From Albugo candida (lineage: Eukaryota; Oomycota; Peronosporomycetes; Albuginales; Albuginaceae), in the NCBI GenBank assembly GCA_905220665.1, contig CAJNAR010000010.1, positions 335,745-399,744 on the forward strand: DNA of 64,000 nucleotides, in the 5' to 3' direction. The translations under genes were made by a program, and so were the position numbers. The notes under the pieces were generated by a model. It was given only the letters and a program-made list of their open reading frames with translations, was not told the origin of the DNA and did no database searches. This document shows positions 46,300 to 61,300 of the stretch, piece after piece; within the stretch, counting starts at the first letter, position 1, and each line of letters opens with the position of its first letter.

Positions 46300-49200
46300 A
46301 GGATATTGGAAATGTTCATTACGACTGTTTGAATATCCTCAAGTTGTCGAAGCAATCCAATTAGAAGCGACTTTGGTGCTCGAACAGTTGCGGATAACTT
46401 CGAATCTCGGACAATGTGGGAAAGTTGAACGACGAAAATCAAGACACAGCTTCAACGCATCGAAAAAAAGTAAGCACAAAAAAGTCCTCCTGATGTTAAG
46501 TCTATCCAGCGTATTTCAAAAGTCGCAGCAGCTCGATGTCGCAGTCAAGACACCAATGAGTCCCGATATTTTTACGAATCGAATTTTGAAGGAGTCCGAA
46601 TTTCGTTCGAAAACCATGGCAAATACAACGAAGATGATGAAAGATTCGCCCGTTACGTGAAGCATATGGAGAACTCTTTCAAGCATTTTTTTCGTCATCC
46701 GGGTTAGTTCTTGTCGTCGCGTGCCGATCGAAAATGTCATCAAAAAATGTGGCACCGTGATATCGAACCCGAGGGAGATTATTGACGAATTCAGAGATCA
46801 TTGGGGTGGTGTCATGGGCTTTCTTTATAGCTCTGAGACCGACTCAACTGATCCATATGAAAAAAAAGCAAAAAAAGTTACTCGATTCGATTCAAGTTTC
46901 CCTTGCCTCAGCAGAGCAAGACCGTCTCTCAACTCGCTTAAGTACGACCGAGATGGCGGAAGCGATCAAGCACATGTGGAGTCGTTCTTCTCCAGGTATG
47001 GATAAAGTACCAGCTGCATTCTATCAGCTTGATCCGGAAACGTTTGGTGCGTGTCTGAAGATCGTGTTCGAATATCAGCTGAAAAAAGGAATTTTACTTC
47101 GATCACAACGTCACTCAGCAATCACACTTTTATACAAAAAAGGATCACTACGTGCTCCTGGCAACTATAGACCGATCGCACTGCTTTGCGTCGATGGGAA
47201 ATTACTATCAAAAGTGTTGGCGTATCGATTTCAACAATTTTTGCCAAAATTAATCCATCAAGATCAAAAAGCATTTGTGCGAGGAAGGTCAATGCATCAC
47301 GATATTCGACAACTCGCTGACATTGAAGACTTGGACACTCATCGTAGGGTGGAAGCGTATGCGACTTTTCTCGACTTTGAGAAAGCTTATGATCGAGTCA
47401 ATTGGACGTACATGTTTCGCGTTTTGGAAAAAGTGGGTGTTGGAAAAAGTTTCATTGACTGGGTTCGTCTTTTGTACCATAACACAAAGGCGCAGTTGAT
47501 AATCAATGGAAATATCACACCGTCCATTACACCACAACGTGGAGTGAAACAAGGTGATCCTCTCTCAGCATTACCTTTCTAATGACGATCGAACCTGTGG
47601 GAAATCTACTTCGACAACATGAAGAATATGGCATTTGGATTAATGGCACGACTGTCGCAACTGGATTATTTTTTGCGGACGATCGACATTGCTTTCAGCG
47701 ACACCAAATGGTGTTTTGACGCAACTCGAACTCGTCCAAGTCTATTGCGATGGATCGGGTGCGAAAATCAACTTGAGTAAATCATCTTCGTTCTCGTTGA
47801 ATCATACCAAGCCATGTCCACGTATTCCCAATTTGACCATAATGGGTCCGGAGGATTCGGTTAAGTATTTGGGTATTCCGTTCGGCCAGACACCGACTCA
47901 TTCGATGGTTATCTCAACTCTCGACAAGCGTTTTTACGATGGGTTTGGTGTATGGTTTCGACGAGCACGAACTGTCCGTGGTCGACTAATGATTGCGCAG
48001 ACGATGATTTTATCACGTTTGTGGCATTATACGATGCACGTAAATATACCAGCAGAGACTATTCGACAATGGCAATCGATGTTAAATCGCTTTGTGCTTG
48101 GTCGGAAACACATATCTTCGCAGACAAGATGGTGGACTACAAGTTCCCTTTTTGGTGGGACGACTAAAGCTACAACGTATTCAATTCCTTCAGCAGTTCG
48201 CATCCGATGCGTCAACAAGTATTCCTGCGAATTGGACAACTGCTTCGACGGAATTATTACAACTTATCCAACCTTCCTTTGGACCACACAAGCCGATGGA
48301 TATATTCACCATCGCACCAAATCGACATGGGAAAACGATTCAATGGGAGAGCATGTCGTCATGGTGGAAACACGCATTTAAAATGTGGTATCAGATGGAT
48401 TGGAGCATTTCAATATCAGATTTGAATGTTTCACAACGCCTTCAGTACTACATGGAACAACCGATGTGGTTTCACTGCGACTACAAGTTACATTACGAAG
48501 CTGCTACTCGCCATCCGAGTACGCAAAACGGTTGGTACAATCTTGGCATGGTGGATAAACCACATCGAACATTTCGGAAATCGTTTGCTACACTTTTCGA
48601 CTTTCGAAGTCTGCAAGACTTTTTCCGGGAAAGCGACACATGGCCAACGAAGGAAGATTACGTCGCCAACTTTTACAACGAGAAGAACTAAACACATCGC
48701 ATATGTCTGAAGAAAAGTTGCTGAGTCGACTTTACAATGAAGTCACTCAGATACTCCAGCGTCTCCACTCGACGATTGGTCTCATCACTTGGATTACACC
48801 AACCACAAATGGCAGATCATTTTATGTGGGAGTAAAAAGAAAGGAAAGGAAACATCATTTCCCATCTATTCCACGCTCACAACTCTCACGAATCGTCTGG
48901 AAACCTCCCGAACAAACCAAGAGTCATCCGATGTCGACACATTGGTCAACACGGGAAGAGATCGGACGCACTGGATCCAGAACGAGTTCGAACTTTTATG
49001 GCTAGATCACGGCAACTTCGGAAAGGTGTATTACCAATTTTCGAAGATTTAAAGTTTCGTCTAGCCTTTCGAATGTTGCCAGTTCGATCTCGTTTCTGGT
49101 TCTTGAAGGATATCCAGTCCGACATTATATTGTGCATGCAGCCTTCGTGTGGGGCAGTGGAATCTGATCAACATCTCTTTTTAGAGTGCGATCACACGAC

Positions 49201-49551
49201 ACAGTTATGGAGGGAGTTACTACCTAGTTGGGATCCGTTTTTCTCCTCTCGACCACGTTGGACGCATATTGCATGTGCAATCGTACCAACACTACGGTCG
49301 GATTGGAAAGATTATTTAGCAATTATATCAGATTTATGGCTTGCATTGCAAGTGGTTACTACACCACGTTTAGTGCGCACGTTCGGTACTGTCGAAGACA
49401 GTGGTACGACCAAGAGCAACGCATTTGGCTTGCAAAGGTGCTGGATCAACTCGCAACGCAAGGATCATTTGGTAGATTATTCAGAAGCCGAAGATCATTA
49501 CTGCGGGTACGGCGTAGACAAGTCAAAATACAAATGCAGCTCAGATCCTAG
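46300..49551 (+). pseudogene. LINE-3 ORF2, reverse transcriptase and zinc knuckle, frameshifted
   Basis: Frame 46782-47582 carries the RT fingers and palm start (SSPGMDKVPAAFYQL, LLYKKGSLRAPGNYRPIALL, DQKAFVRGRS, FLDFEKAYDRVNW, GVKQGDPLS). It stops just after SALPF. The catalytic FADD (near 47670) is followed by a one-base shift that destroys the next residues. The frame resumes at 47689-48381 (CDGSGAKINLSKSS, YLGIPFGQTP, RRARTVRGRLMIAQTMILSRLW). The thumb and connection follow in 48092-48691. The knuckle (CMQPSCGAVESDQHLFLECD) and tail lie in 48998-49551. Domain order is complete from RT to the C-terminus, but the frame is broken at least four times. Confidence 0.8.
46705..47230 (+). repeat. 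526-bp tract identical to LINE-2 (14824-15349), inverted
   Basis: This is the partner of the LINE-2 tract. Left of TAGTTCTTG and right of TATCGATT the two copies differ at once (for example TCAACA against GCAGCG). Confidence 0.8.
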
Positions 49552-49904
49552 TCCTAGTTGGATGGCATTATTCCGCCTAGTGTGGTGCACCCCAATTTGC
49601 AAACCTCGGTACTTTTGGACCATTTTTATAATTTTACAACTTTACAACTTTACAGCATTTCACAAGCTGGACACAGTCTCGTATTACGGTGGCTGTGGCT
49701 ACTGCGATACGGGATTGTCAACGAGAAGACATATAATCATCTCTCACAAGGTATTTCACGAAACGTTTTTTATATGTATATATGTTATTTGAGATAGCCT
49801 AGGCAACTAGAGAAGTCAGTTAGTCTAATTCTAGTAGTAATATTGACACCTTCAATTGAACAGAAAAGAAACAACTCGCTCTTAATCAGATTCAGACATT
49901 CACA

Positions 49905-50400
49905 AAATAGTAAGTTTTCACAACTCGCATCAAAAATCTAATTAAGCAATCGAAACATGATAGAAAAATGCGAAGGTGTTCACGAACCTTTTCGGGATTG
50001 AGCGCGAGGACAATGTGCGTATTCGATCGGGAGCGTGAGACGAAGAGCGAATACTCGTAAAAAGCTCTTTGAGAAAAGGCGACAGAATCCAATGCGTCCT
50101 GAATTTGACCGAGCTCTTCCCCGCTCCACAGACTCGATGCATCGCCAGTGTTTAGGACAGCGTTCAGATCATCTAAGAAATATTCTCGCACGACTGACAA
50201 TCGAATAAGAGGGAGACGGTCGGAATATTCTCTGCGCCGGATTGTCGTAACACACGCGTAACATCTATTTCCACCTGGTTAGCCATGCGATCGATCTATT
50301 TGCAGCTGGACGAGAAGATACTTTGACATAAACGCGACCAAAATCTTAAAGGATCGATGACCACTGCCTCTCATTCCGACCACAATCGTGTGGCTGTACG
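49905..50400 (-). pseudogene. Dynein heavy chain fragment, AAA4 region
   Basis: Frame 49892-50200 reads REYFLDDLNAVLNTGDASSL, GEELGQIQDAL and SNTHIVLALNPEKVREHLR. These match the 'LEDINNLLNSGEVPxLF' and 'R-x-NLHIVLxxSPVG' segments of the dynein AAA4 module. Just upstream, LRQSGAENIPTVSLLFDCQ and a damaged P-loop (VVGMRGSGHRS) fit the same module. Dynein is the minus-end microtubule motor. Only this module is present; it is frameshifted and lies directly against LINE-3. Confidence 0.65.
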
Positions 50401-50899
50401 GCTGGTGGGATACTTGTGAGTTTAGTATATTTATTATTATTATGAGCTGTTTCGCGGCGGTATTGAGTCCGTATTAGCGAACTCTAACTTTCGCTTACGC
50501 CTGACTTTTTCTTTATTCCGGTAAGTTTGAGATTCGTAAAGTCTGTTCATTAGGATTTGAAATTAAACCAAGTCCATCGGTCGCTCTCGGCTAAATATAC
50601 GCTTCCAAAGAAGTCTCGTTAACCCTCTAGAGCATTTGAGGATTGTTCAAGTTCACGTACGGCTTCCTTCCGTCAAAATGAAGTTGAAATTCCCGTGCAA
50701 AATTGTGGGAGTCGGACCGAAGAGTATCCTATACTCGAGGTTGAGTTCTTGGTTACGGCCGCCGCTAAGGTCGTGCAGAACGGTGTCGATCGTCACCGTT
50801 GGTAACCGACTTCAGAAGAAACGCAGGAATACATGACCTCATAAAGGTACGAGATCATCAGCTTCATTAACTGTCTGGGGTATACCTTGCGTGACCCCT

Positions 50900-52258
50900 T
50901 GAAACACCTTGGACATGTAGCGAAGATAAATGTGTAATGTGATCGCGCTGATGTTGGTAAAAGAAAGCAGGGTTCTGATGCTAGATATCAGAAGTCTCCT
51001 GAACGATTCCTTTTGCGGCTTGGGAAGCGGTAGCGTTGTTGAAAGAAGGGAGACACCGCGCCGTAATGTGGGAAAACATCACACTCAACCAACTTCGGTC
51101 AAACGGAAGAGAATGAAGAAAACGCCGAGTCGAGCTGCGCTAAGTGGTTCGAGATAGGAAGCCCCCTGGAGGCTCATATCTTCAATGAAGTGGACGTCCA
51201 CAAGTTTGGTGATCAGTGTCTTTGAGGCTTTACCATCTTCTGTGATGTATCACACGATTATGACTGTGCGAGGTCAAGTTAGTGATGAAGAAACGGATGG
51301 TGATAAGAGTTTGGTATTAGCGTCGGCTATTACTGACTTTGAAGCATGTTGCGCGGAATTTTTCTCTCTTGTCTGACGTGACGTGGTGGAAGTCACGGCC
51401 CCGCTGCTGATGTAGGAACACGATCTTTTTGTGGTTATTTTGCTGCAAGAATGCAGTAAAATGATTGTGTTGTTGGAGGAGATTAAGACTTTATTGAGTG
51501 ATTTGAAAAGAAATTGGATGGACAATTATATATGTCACCTGCTATGGAAGACCTCGCGACCGCAATCGGACTCAATGAAGTACCGGGGCGACATTCATTC
51601 TCGCTTTGTAAATGAGTGAAGAGAGCCTGGCCATCCAAGAAACTGATTTCAAGCAGGTTCCAAGATATGATATTGCATTCCCCACTGCTGGAAGGGTGGA
51701 AATCCGACTTAAACACGCCATATTCTATGTAGCTTCCGGGTCTGTTCAATCCAACAGCGTTCACAATTGCGTGCTTACAAGAAACTAGCCGTCACCGATT
51801 GCTCCGTTGAACCAAATGACAGTGGAAACTCACGTGGTAGTGTTCGATGATGTTTCGCAAATCAATTATTATCCCGATCACGGCGTCTTTGTCCACGGAC
51901 TCATTCTCGAAGGATCGTGATGGAGCACATCCGATGAGATTGTCGATCGGATATATGTGGGCGAACAACCCGCCCAGAATGCGGGTGAATGTTTCTCGAC
52001 AGCTTTCCAAATCAATTGCTTCGACCCCTGCCGATGACATACGTCAAAGCTGTTCATGCAAAGCCACAATGGAAGCCGACTTCTATCGGGTATTTGCGTC
52101 ATGATCCGAGTCTGTATGAATGCCCAGTGGATCTGACGCGATTTCGTGGAACCACATATATATTCCTGGCCACTTTACCCACAGAACAGGGTCGAGAGAA
52201 ATGGATTTTTTGTGGTGTCGCGATCATTTTCAAATGTGAAAATAAGCCGCTCATCTAA
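50900..52258 (+). pseudogene. Dynein heavy chain fragment, C-terminal region
   Basis: The last frame (51989-52258) has YVKAVHAKPQWKPTSIGYLR, HDPSLYECPVDLTRFRGTTY, and IFLATLPTEQGREKW, which is the typical end of dynein heavy chains. Upstream, LLQECSKMIVLLEEIKTLLS (near 51440) matches the helix after AAA6. MWANNPPR near 51950 fits the stretch before the C-terminal sheet. Stops interrupt everything between. The orientation is opposite to the AAA4 fragment at 49905-50400. Confidence 0.75.
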
Positions 52259-53480
52259 CTCTGGAAGTATTCAATAATGTGATTTAGAGTGGTGTCATTT
52301 ATAGCTTCAAGATAGCTTTTGGCCGACTTATGTTTACAAAGACAAACATCGTAGAGTAATGCTAGGCGGAGGTTGCACGTAGAGCACAGGTTTTCAGATT
52401 GGACGATATGCAGTGAAGAAATACTTTGTAAAAGCCATTCCCATATAAAATCGCGGCGTCAATACGACCAGCCGATTCGTACCCGCTGAAAATTAGATCA
52501 GCAATGTGGCCAGCTGACGGGATTCCAACGGCGTGCAATCACAATGGTTGTGATACATTTCGATGGCTCCTTTGGGCTCATACATGGACACGAGTCGTAT
52601 ATGTTGCGGTACAAATGAAAGGCTTTGGTCGCTGGTATCATACTTTCCATTCACATCAATCTCAGATTCTTTACGTTTGCTGGTTCTACAACCTGTCCCA
52701 AAGTATCAAATTCCAAAACTATTTCAGCAGTCTTTGCATAGTTTTGCCTCCACTCAATAGCCTTTCCAGGGTCAAATATGTAGCATACTAATTAACAAGC
52801 GCAAAAGCTGTGAACTAGTACGCCGTCGTGCTCGTGGGAGTTTCATGTGAAAGCTTGAATGAATAGCTTAGAGATCCATTGAAACGGCTGCTAAAAAGCG
52901 CGATGATAGCGGACACATATCGTCCAGGCAGTATGTTGTCGACTCGGATCTGTTTTGTAACGTCAAAGGCATCGGCATGCTTTTTGATGAAAGGCTGTAA
53001 CCGCAATGAGAGCGCTAACTCGCGAGTTTGTTGAGAGATCCGCCCACGTCCATGTTCCTCGATCAAAGACATATGCGACAGCCTAAAAATGTTCCCAGAA
53101 TGCGGTCACGCTGTTGGATCAAAATTCGATCTGTCGTTTGCTTTGTCGGACCATTTGGATAGAGCAAGCTCCGAATACTGGAATGCGATCAAGGACGAAA
53201 CTGAGGCTTGTGATGCCGAGAAGATAGCGACACGCTCGAGAAAAAATTCCTCTTTTATCAGCAGTTTTCAGCAAGCCCTCGAGCCGCCGAAGAGCTTCCT
53301 CTTCATGCTGTGCTGCATCCTACACCAGCACAGTCGCCATTCCAAGAAAGCTCGAATTGGAAAACAGTGAACGATCTTGCCTAAGGCACTCGAGAGCCTT
53401 TTTCGGCTTCCTTTCGTTCAAATTGGCCATTTTCAATCGTTCTCTCTGTGGCATTTTCTGTAAATTATTTCCAGCGAGAA
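52259..53480. other. Unidentified; one ATG-started minus frame
   Basis: The minus frame 52815-53072 (ATG at 53072) encodes 85 residues that look protein-like (RELALSLRLQPFIKKHADAF), but no family is recognised. It may be an extension of the TPR relic. Plus frames at 52504-52791 have no visible motif. Confidence 0.3.
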
Positions 53481-55457
53481 TCATTGCAGACATCCGATTT
53501 CCATCAATCTGAACGATCCATACCCCGTGGGAATCACTAGAAAGTAGCTCTTTTGTCCTAGTGAATACCTGTGCACTTTGTCGATATAAGTATAATTCCG
53601 AGTAATAAAGCGCAACGCCAAATGTATTTCAAGCGATTGCATTGAATGGATCGCTTTAGAGAAGTTTGTGAAGAGAAAACACCACTCCTGCGTGAATACC
53701 GAGTCCATTCTCTGTTTCCAAGTCGTTTGCTCGATAGAGTAGTGCGAACGAAAGACCCAATAAGGTGTCCGTATCAAAGTCGAGTCTAAGAGCACATGCG
53801 GACGCTTGGATGGTAAGGTGAGCTGCTTGATATGATTTCTCAAATTGATGAAAAAGCCATAGCCGAGCCATATTCCCGTATGATCAGAATTCACATCTTG
53901 CAGCTTGAGAAACACTTCTTTTGCTAAAAGCAAAAGACCTTGTTTTTGTCGATTGTAAAGTGTATTTTCGGAAAGAAAGCCTAAATTTGCCCAAGCTACG
54001 TCCTAAAATGCATAATGTATTGCCTTAATCCAGAAGGATTGCTTCAAAATGACATTTCCATGCACATTTCCGATTCCGTTCCATGCAAATAAAAAACTGC
54101 GTTTTTTATCCATCTCCAGTGCTTTTAGAAATGCCTCCTGCTTGTAGTCTTCAACTCGGTCACTTTTGATACTGTAGTATCTCTGAGGAAGGAGAATTGA
54201 TCGGCTATGACCCGAAAGCCTGAATGAAGATACCCGAGCGTCAGATGGGAGCAACGGATTCGTACCAGTATCCCGTGGAAATGAGGAGATGCATATCGAT
54301 CGTCAGCTGCTTACTATTACTCGTTTTCATCAGCTTTATACCCAGATCACGTGCGTGTCGTGCATGTGAAATGAACGGTAGCCAGGAATCCGATTGACCC
54401 GTTTGTATAGGAAGTCGAGTCATATGGGTCTCTGAGAACTTTAAAAGCTCTTCTCAAATTGGAGACAGCGCCCCCATAATGCCCTTGATCCTGGAAAGAT
54501 TTGGATTTGACGTAGAGGACATCAGCGAGATGCAGTGAGACGATGCCGCATTGCTCGAGTCTTGAAGCAAGAATAGATTCTGACACGACACGAGCTAATT
54601 CACAGCGGAGCCAACAGGAATCGGCGCTCAATTCCATCGTTCGAAGGTTTGTTGAGGAGGCATATTTTCCAAAATGCTGATACAAATGCGCCAGTGTCAC
54701 GTAATGAGTTGCGGTGTTTGGATCACGTCCAAGAGCTATAAGCATGGCATTTAGGGCTCCTTCCTCGTCTTGATTCACGTAATATTGCACTAGACAGAGA
54801 AGTTCCCATTTTGTGCCATTTCTCTCTCTTTTGTGAGAGCTTCTCTAAAGTACGTTAAGATGCTGGCGCTCTGTAGTGTTGTAAGGCGAGGAAGGAGCTA
54901 CGACGAGATAGTTCCAGAGCTCGTAGAAAACACTTTTTCGCCCTCACGGAATCTTTATGTACCTCCACATACCATTTTACAATGTACGAAAAAGCCTATC
55001 GTCGGCTTTGAGCCATGCCGCTTGCAAGAAACAAGTCAGAGTACAACTTGTTCAAACGATAATCTAAACCCCGAGGTTCCAGTATACAATTCCGAGTCGT
55101 TTCAGCGCGAGACCGTGATTCTTTTTGTCTGAAGCACCAACGTGACTCTCGAGTTCGAGTCTGGTGGCATCATTTTGATTCAAATATGTAAGACACCACA
55201 CGTGTTGGCAATGGAGAAGAGTCTGAGAAGATTGTGAAGCGTTGACTGATCTAGATATCATTTGATCGATGAATGGGAGCGCTTTGGTGGAATTGTGAGC
55301 CGGTTAGATTTCCGAGACACAAATGGCCGCGGTAATAGCAATAAATTCGTTTATCGCTTCTGATACATTTTTTGTAAAGATTGAGATCCGAATCACTATT
55401 TCCAGGAATGGTATACGTTTTAGCCGTAATAAATTTATCGATTGTACCAGAGTGCAT
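53481..55457 (-). pseudogene. Large TPR protein relic, possibly Ski3/TTC37-like
   Basis: Frame 54347-54790 contains TPR-type helices: EGALNAMLIALGRDPNTATH, YVTLAHLYQHFGKYASSTNL, SLHLADVLYVKSKSFQDQGH, YGGAVSNLRRAFKVL. Frame 55064-55261 adds GLALKRLGIVYWNLG. Frame 53481-53933 and the piece at 54003-54254 continue the same strand with weaker repeat text. The many-repeat layout with 'LRRAFKVL.DP' spacing suggests Ski3/TTC37, the scaffold of the cytoplasmic exosome-feeding Ski complex. Other TPR scaffolds cannot be excluded. Frameshifts separate all pieces. Confidence 0.45.
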
Positions 55458-57584
55458 GCATAGACAATGAATGAAATGAGCTTTACGAAATAGAAGCGCT
55501 TACACTGAGGGATGAGGAGTTAGCGGCACCAAATGCTGTGAGCTCTTGATCTCTCCCAAAACCGCCAGAATCTGATAAAAATTTTGCTCCTCGACATAAA
55601 TCTACGCCAATAAAGTGTACATTCAGAGACATGGTCCAAGAAGGCCTGAGACACTTTGCCATAGAGCACTCATAAGCGTTTCTCGAGCCGATGACAATTT
55701 TTGCTCTTCATATTGCTGTAAAGTCTGAGCCAACAGACTGCATCGCGACTTGGGTTCAATGACGACAAGTCGACAAGTGAGATCGCTTCTATCGTTCCAC
55801 ATTAAAACTACAAATCAAGCGATCAGATTGAGGCCTTTTTCATGAAATGAATAATGTACCTGCGTCTTCATCCTCTGTTCGATACAAAGCGTGCTTAAGA
55901 GCAAGGTAGCAATCGGAAAGCACTGCAAGACTCTATTTACCGAAACATTCCACTTCTGTTTTGTGAATTTCCTTCTTCAGATTTTAGACTTTTTTGAGAT
56001 CGTTTATCATACGACTTGGGCAGAATGTGACACTTTTGGGAGTTTTTTTATTCATACACTTAAACGCTCTGAGTCGTATTTCCAGCTTCGATATTTCCCG
56101 AAAGCGCGAATGAATTCTCGTGTAAGTTTTGTTCGGGAAAACGAAGAATTAGCCCATTTTTCGAGATCGAAAACTGGATGCTATCACCACAAATAATTGA
56201 GTAGAGCTTCCTTGATGACAATCAATACATACTTTCAGCAAATCGACGAGCTGCAGCCATATTTTGTATGGGAGATATATTCGGAACATGAAACAGAGAA
56301 AAGATTTTGTTCTCGCGATGCACAAGCGAGTAGAATGCATCAAAGGCCTCCACATCAAAAGACATAGTAAGTCACTCATAGCGGAGTGTTTTTGAACGAT
56401 ACCGTTGAGAGTATGTGAGCCTTTAGAGTAGATTGTGCGAGTTTCAGTGTTGGTTTCTGAGAAGCCTTTATCATTCAGGTGCTGCATCCAATAAGTCAGA
56501 GAGATTCAGATGTTCGATAAAAGGCTCCCCTCTTCAAAATGGTGCAAAGAACTTCCACTGAGTCGACCTATTTGACCGATTATCTTGTTTGTCATACCGA
56601 TCTGAAAGAGACTAAAGTGGCAATAAGATTGGTAGAAACTGGGGGAGATGACATTCGTACTTTCCAAGCTGCGGGGAATCCGGTTCTGAGCTGTGTTACT
56701 CGGAGGAAGGCTTTTTAGCATTCTTCCCACTGAAAAGTATCAGTTTGTGGCTTCCGCAATGATTGAGGGAATGATAATATTTCTACGGAGAATTTGGATT
56801 TTTCAATAATCATAAGAGCATTCGTATTGTGCGATCCATGCAAAGCGACTTTCTTCCTGACTGGGAATGATCGCTTCTTGACACTTTTCTTGCTTGATAG
56901 GCGCTAGAACTTCTTCCAACCAATGGACCATAGCAATGAGAATAGCCATTGATCGCACAATTGTCGCAAATACAGCCGCTTTATTACAACCCTGCAAGTA
57001 ATCAATGCGTTCAATCTTCGTCATTGACTGAAGAGATAATGTCTAACTTCTCATTTACTATTGACTACTCGTCGTTGGAAATTCACTCGGTGGTGACATC
57101 ATACCTCGCGGTGGCGGTTCGCATCCTTGGATCATTCCAGGACGGAGTGAGGTTGGTGTTTCAAGCAAAGGAACACGTAACTAAGCGCCAGCTATTGACA
57201 TCACACTATTAGATGATGTAACATGCTATCTTTCTCGCCATGAGCATTGCACATTGCCACCAGTATTCAGTATCTTTTGATTCGCTAACAACGAGTATTT
57301 GTGTAGAGATATGAGAACAATTTTGAATCCAAGCACACAAAGCACTTGTGTTTCTATCCTCGATTGCGTTGCTTCCTACCAGCTTGCTCCACATGAATCC
57401 CATCATATATTATTTATGTGCCACATGTCCTCAAATGACTGCACCGAATCATGTGTTAGATACGTAATAATATCGCGGCATAATGCTTCACGACAGACAC
57501 TACCGTAAATTTCAAATTTTCTACTCCCTATTCTGTCTTGCATCTAATCCATACACTGATAACGAATACCTTAGACAATAGAGA
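55458..57584. other. Unidentified relics, no supportable gene
   Basis: Short frames on both strands (55891-56196 plus; 56149-56487, 56803-57024 and 57209-57406 minus) have no recognisable motif and change frame often. Confidence 0.3.
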
Positions 57585-57589
57585 ATGGT

Positions 57590-58476
<887 letters not shown>

Positions 58477-61300
58477 AGAAGAACGTTTAACGTGAATATC
58501 ATAGCCGCAAATGATTTGGGAGTGGAAGGAGGTGTGACCATTGAGTGTAGCCAATCGGTTCCACTGTCCGAGGATAGCCATTGTCCAACATATTTTCTAG
58601 AAGCTATTTTAACTCCAGAAGAAGATTGGTTGTACCTGAGAAGGAGTGCGTGCACCTGGTACACCATCAAGAAGTTCTCAGTGAGAAAATGTCTGTCAAC
58701 CTCGCCAAAGGTGTCGTCAAATACGGCCGACTTGCGATACGAAAATCCAATTACAAGTCCAGGCGAATCTGATTAAGGAAAGCTCCAATCAAATATCGAC
58801 TAGCGGTATCAGACATCAGAATCGCGTAACTCGCTCGTGACTTGGCGAGGGAAAAACAACTTATCGTTAAAGAAACTGATGATGTAGTCGTGGGATCAAG
58901 TGGTGAGGGATGGGGTATCGATTTGGTCACGATAATTGCTTATTTTAGCAAGATGTCATTAGCAAACGCTACGACTTGTGCGTCCACGCCAATGCTTTCA
59001 ATGAGCACGGCCCTGTTAAATGTCAATAATCGATAGTAATTGGCTCACGGCAGCCATTCAGGTTGGCTAACTGAAGCATGAAATGTCTTATACGAAGTAG
59101 ACGCTCGCTTGGGACCAGAAACATCCGGGGTGGGTATGATAATGAACATGGATTCGGTCATATTCGCAAAAGAAGACGCTTGCATCAGCTAGTTCACAGT
59201 AGGACGACGTTAGATTCAAAACTACAGTCATAGAAGCAATTTGTCAGCTCTGAAATATCTGATGATCACATTGTTTGCCTTCTCCAAAAGTGACTTCATT
59301 CACTATGAACATGATACCATCAATATACCTGCGTTAACTTTGGCTGTGATCTTTCTCGGCTCGATAGTCTCGTAGGACAATATCCTTGAGTATCTGAATG
59401 TGTTCCACAATCGCAATTCCCTGATCAGACTCATACTGATATTATCCACGGAAATGTATGGTTCGTACAGAGTTCACAATCGTATTGTACTCCATCTCTA
59501 TAATGAAGCGATGTAGGATAACTCACAACAGATTAGTACGACTGTACCCTCATTCTTGAGCCAAATGGACGTTATCGCACACTTATTCAGTCAATCTAAT
59601 ATACATCTAAGTTTTTTTTCAATCTTTCCAAGAATTCATATATCCTCAGGAAGCGTTTCTCTTTCGCTAGAAACGCCGCCTGAAGTCGAGTGCGTTGGGA
59701 ACGTGAGAGTGTTACAGCACCGTGTCTGCGGAGAGCAGCAATAGATGTTCCAACGTGATTTTATGGGAAGGTTTTTTTCACGGTGTAGACTGTCCACTCC
59801 GATATATTGCACATCTGGACGCAATTATTACTTGATTGGAAGCAGTTAGGGTATACTGCTTGGAATTTGGAGTCGTTCATTTGTGTTGGAGGCCGATGCA
59901 GCATTCATTTAAGATGACTAGGATCCATGCTCCGGTATTTGCAAACTAAAAAGATATTGGTATCATGTGTGGCAAAATCTTTAGAAACACGCCAAGTACG
60001 TATAGGAGATGTTTGGTACACGTTCGAATGTTCGCAAGTGTACATTGCAGCGTAAGGTTGTGGACTTATGCTTGCCACAGACCCTATTGGTACACAGCCA
60101 ACGCTTTGCAACAAGCCCAGAGCAATTGTATTTGTCAAGTGAAGTCGTTGGATAGAAACACCTGAATAAAAAAAAAACTTGTACTTATTAAAAAGTAGCG
60201 ATGGCAACAGTCATCAACTCGGTACAATTGAGTAGCCTTTATGCTTCAATTTGTCTGCAGCGAGGCCAAAGGAGAAAGCAGACTGATTACAATAAAGAAT
60301 GGACCATATCCGCAACCATGGATAGAAACGGAGTCAAAAATTAAAAATGGATGAAATGTCGCAGTATGAAGCGGCATTTAAAGCATACGGGGAGGACGCA
60401 AAGTGATTCATGTTAAGCAGGTACCATGCAAGTAAGATACGATGGGGCGTTACGATCTTCACGTTCACCAAGTTTTTTAGGCTTGAAGTAAATGCACAGC
60501 GGAACCATTTCCAACTCTCTCTAACCGCTCAGAAAACTGTCAAACGCCAACACCACGATCGACAGAAACATATTTATCTGATCTGGGGCGTTACGATTAC
60601 CGCCAGATTGGATCAAGACAGCCTCCTACACAAACGACAATCCATTGATGAAAGTCAGTGCTCTGTTCATTTGGTATCGAAGTAAGCAGTTAGCATACTA
60701 ATCTCCAGACATATTGGTAAATTATCGGTTAGCAGGGGTCGAGACTTTCCATTTGAGTGGTTCAACGAGTCGAACCTAGATAATGGATGCAGGCTCTCAA
60801 ACGCCCACACCAGCTCTCGCAAATAATTTTCTTCAATTACAACCTCTTACATTCGGGGCATTCCTGGATGGAAAAAAATAGTCGAATCATCCTCTTCCAG
60901 TACTCACACTCAAACACGTCGAGACAATCCAAGAAGAAACATTCGTGTCCATCCTTGTAACACTTGGTCATCCAAACGATCACCCAATTTCTCTCAACAC
61001 TTGTGTCAAACATCAGAGTCGGATCTCACTGGAAGCATCACCGGATCTGGATTATAATCCTTACTCAATACCAAGCAATTGGAGAGGGTAACACATGTGA
61101 CGCTGAATATTGTGCTCTTATCTCATCAACGAGCGAGTGGCAATACAACGCATCTAGACCGCGTCACACGTGCTATCAGGGCGGATACACACACTGAAGA
61201 TGGGAGAATCATGAGTAAGAGGGGTGATTTGATCGGTATCACTGCAGTGCGAGTGCCCACCAAAGCCGTCGATGGTTGTGAATCCAGCGCTGATGGATAA
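58477..61300. other. No supportable gene
   Basis: Open stretches at 58270-58776 (end), 58842-59036, 60410-60685 and 60964-61197 do not show family motifs. Some may belong to the upstream end of the calpain-like relic, but this cannot be shown from the text. Confidence 0.3.

Larger units (their letters stand above)
46276..49860 (+). mobile_element. LINE-3: 5'-truncated L1/Tx1-like LINE
   Basis: Homology to LINE-2 starts at CAAATCCAACTCAA (46276), inside the end of the endonuclease region, so the 5' part is missing, as is usual for LINE insertions. The 3' UTR (about 49795-49860) matches that of LINE-1. It contains a 526-base tract identical to LINE-2 (46705-47230). Confidence 0.8.
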
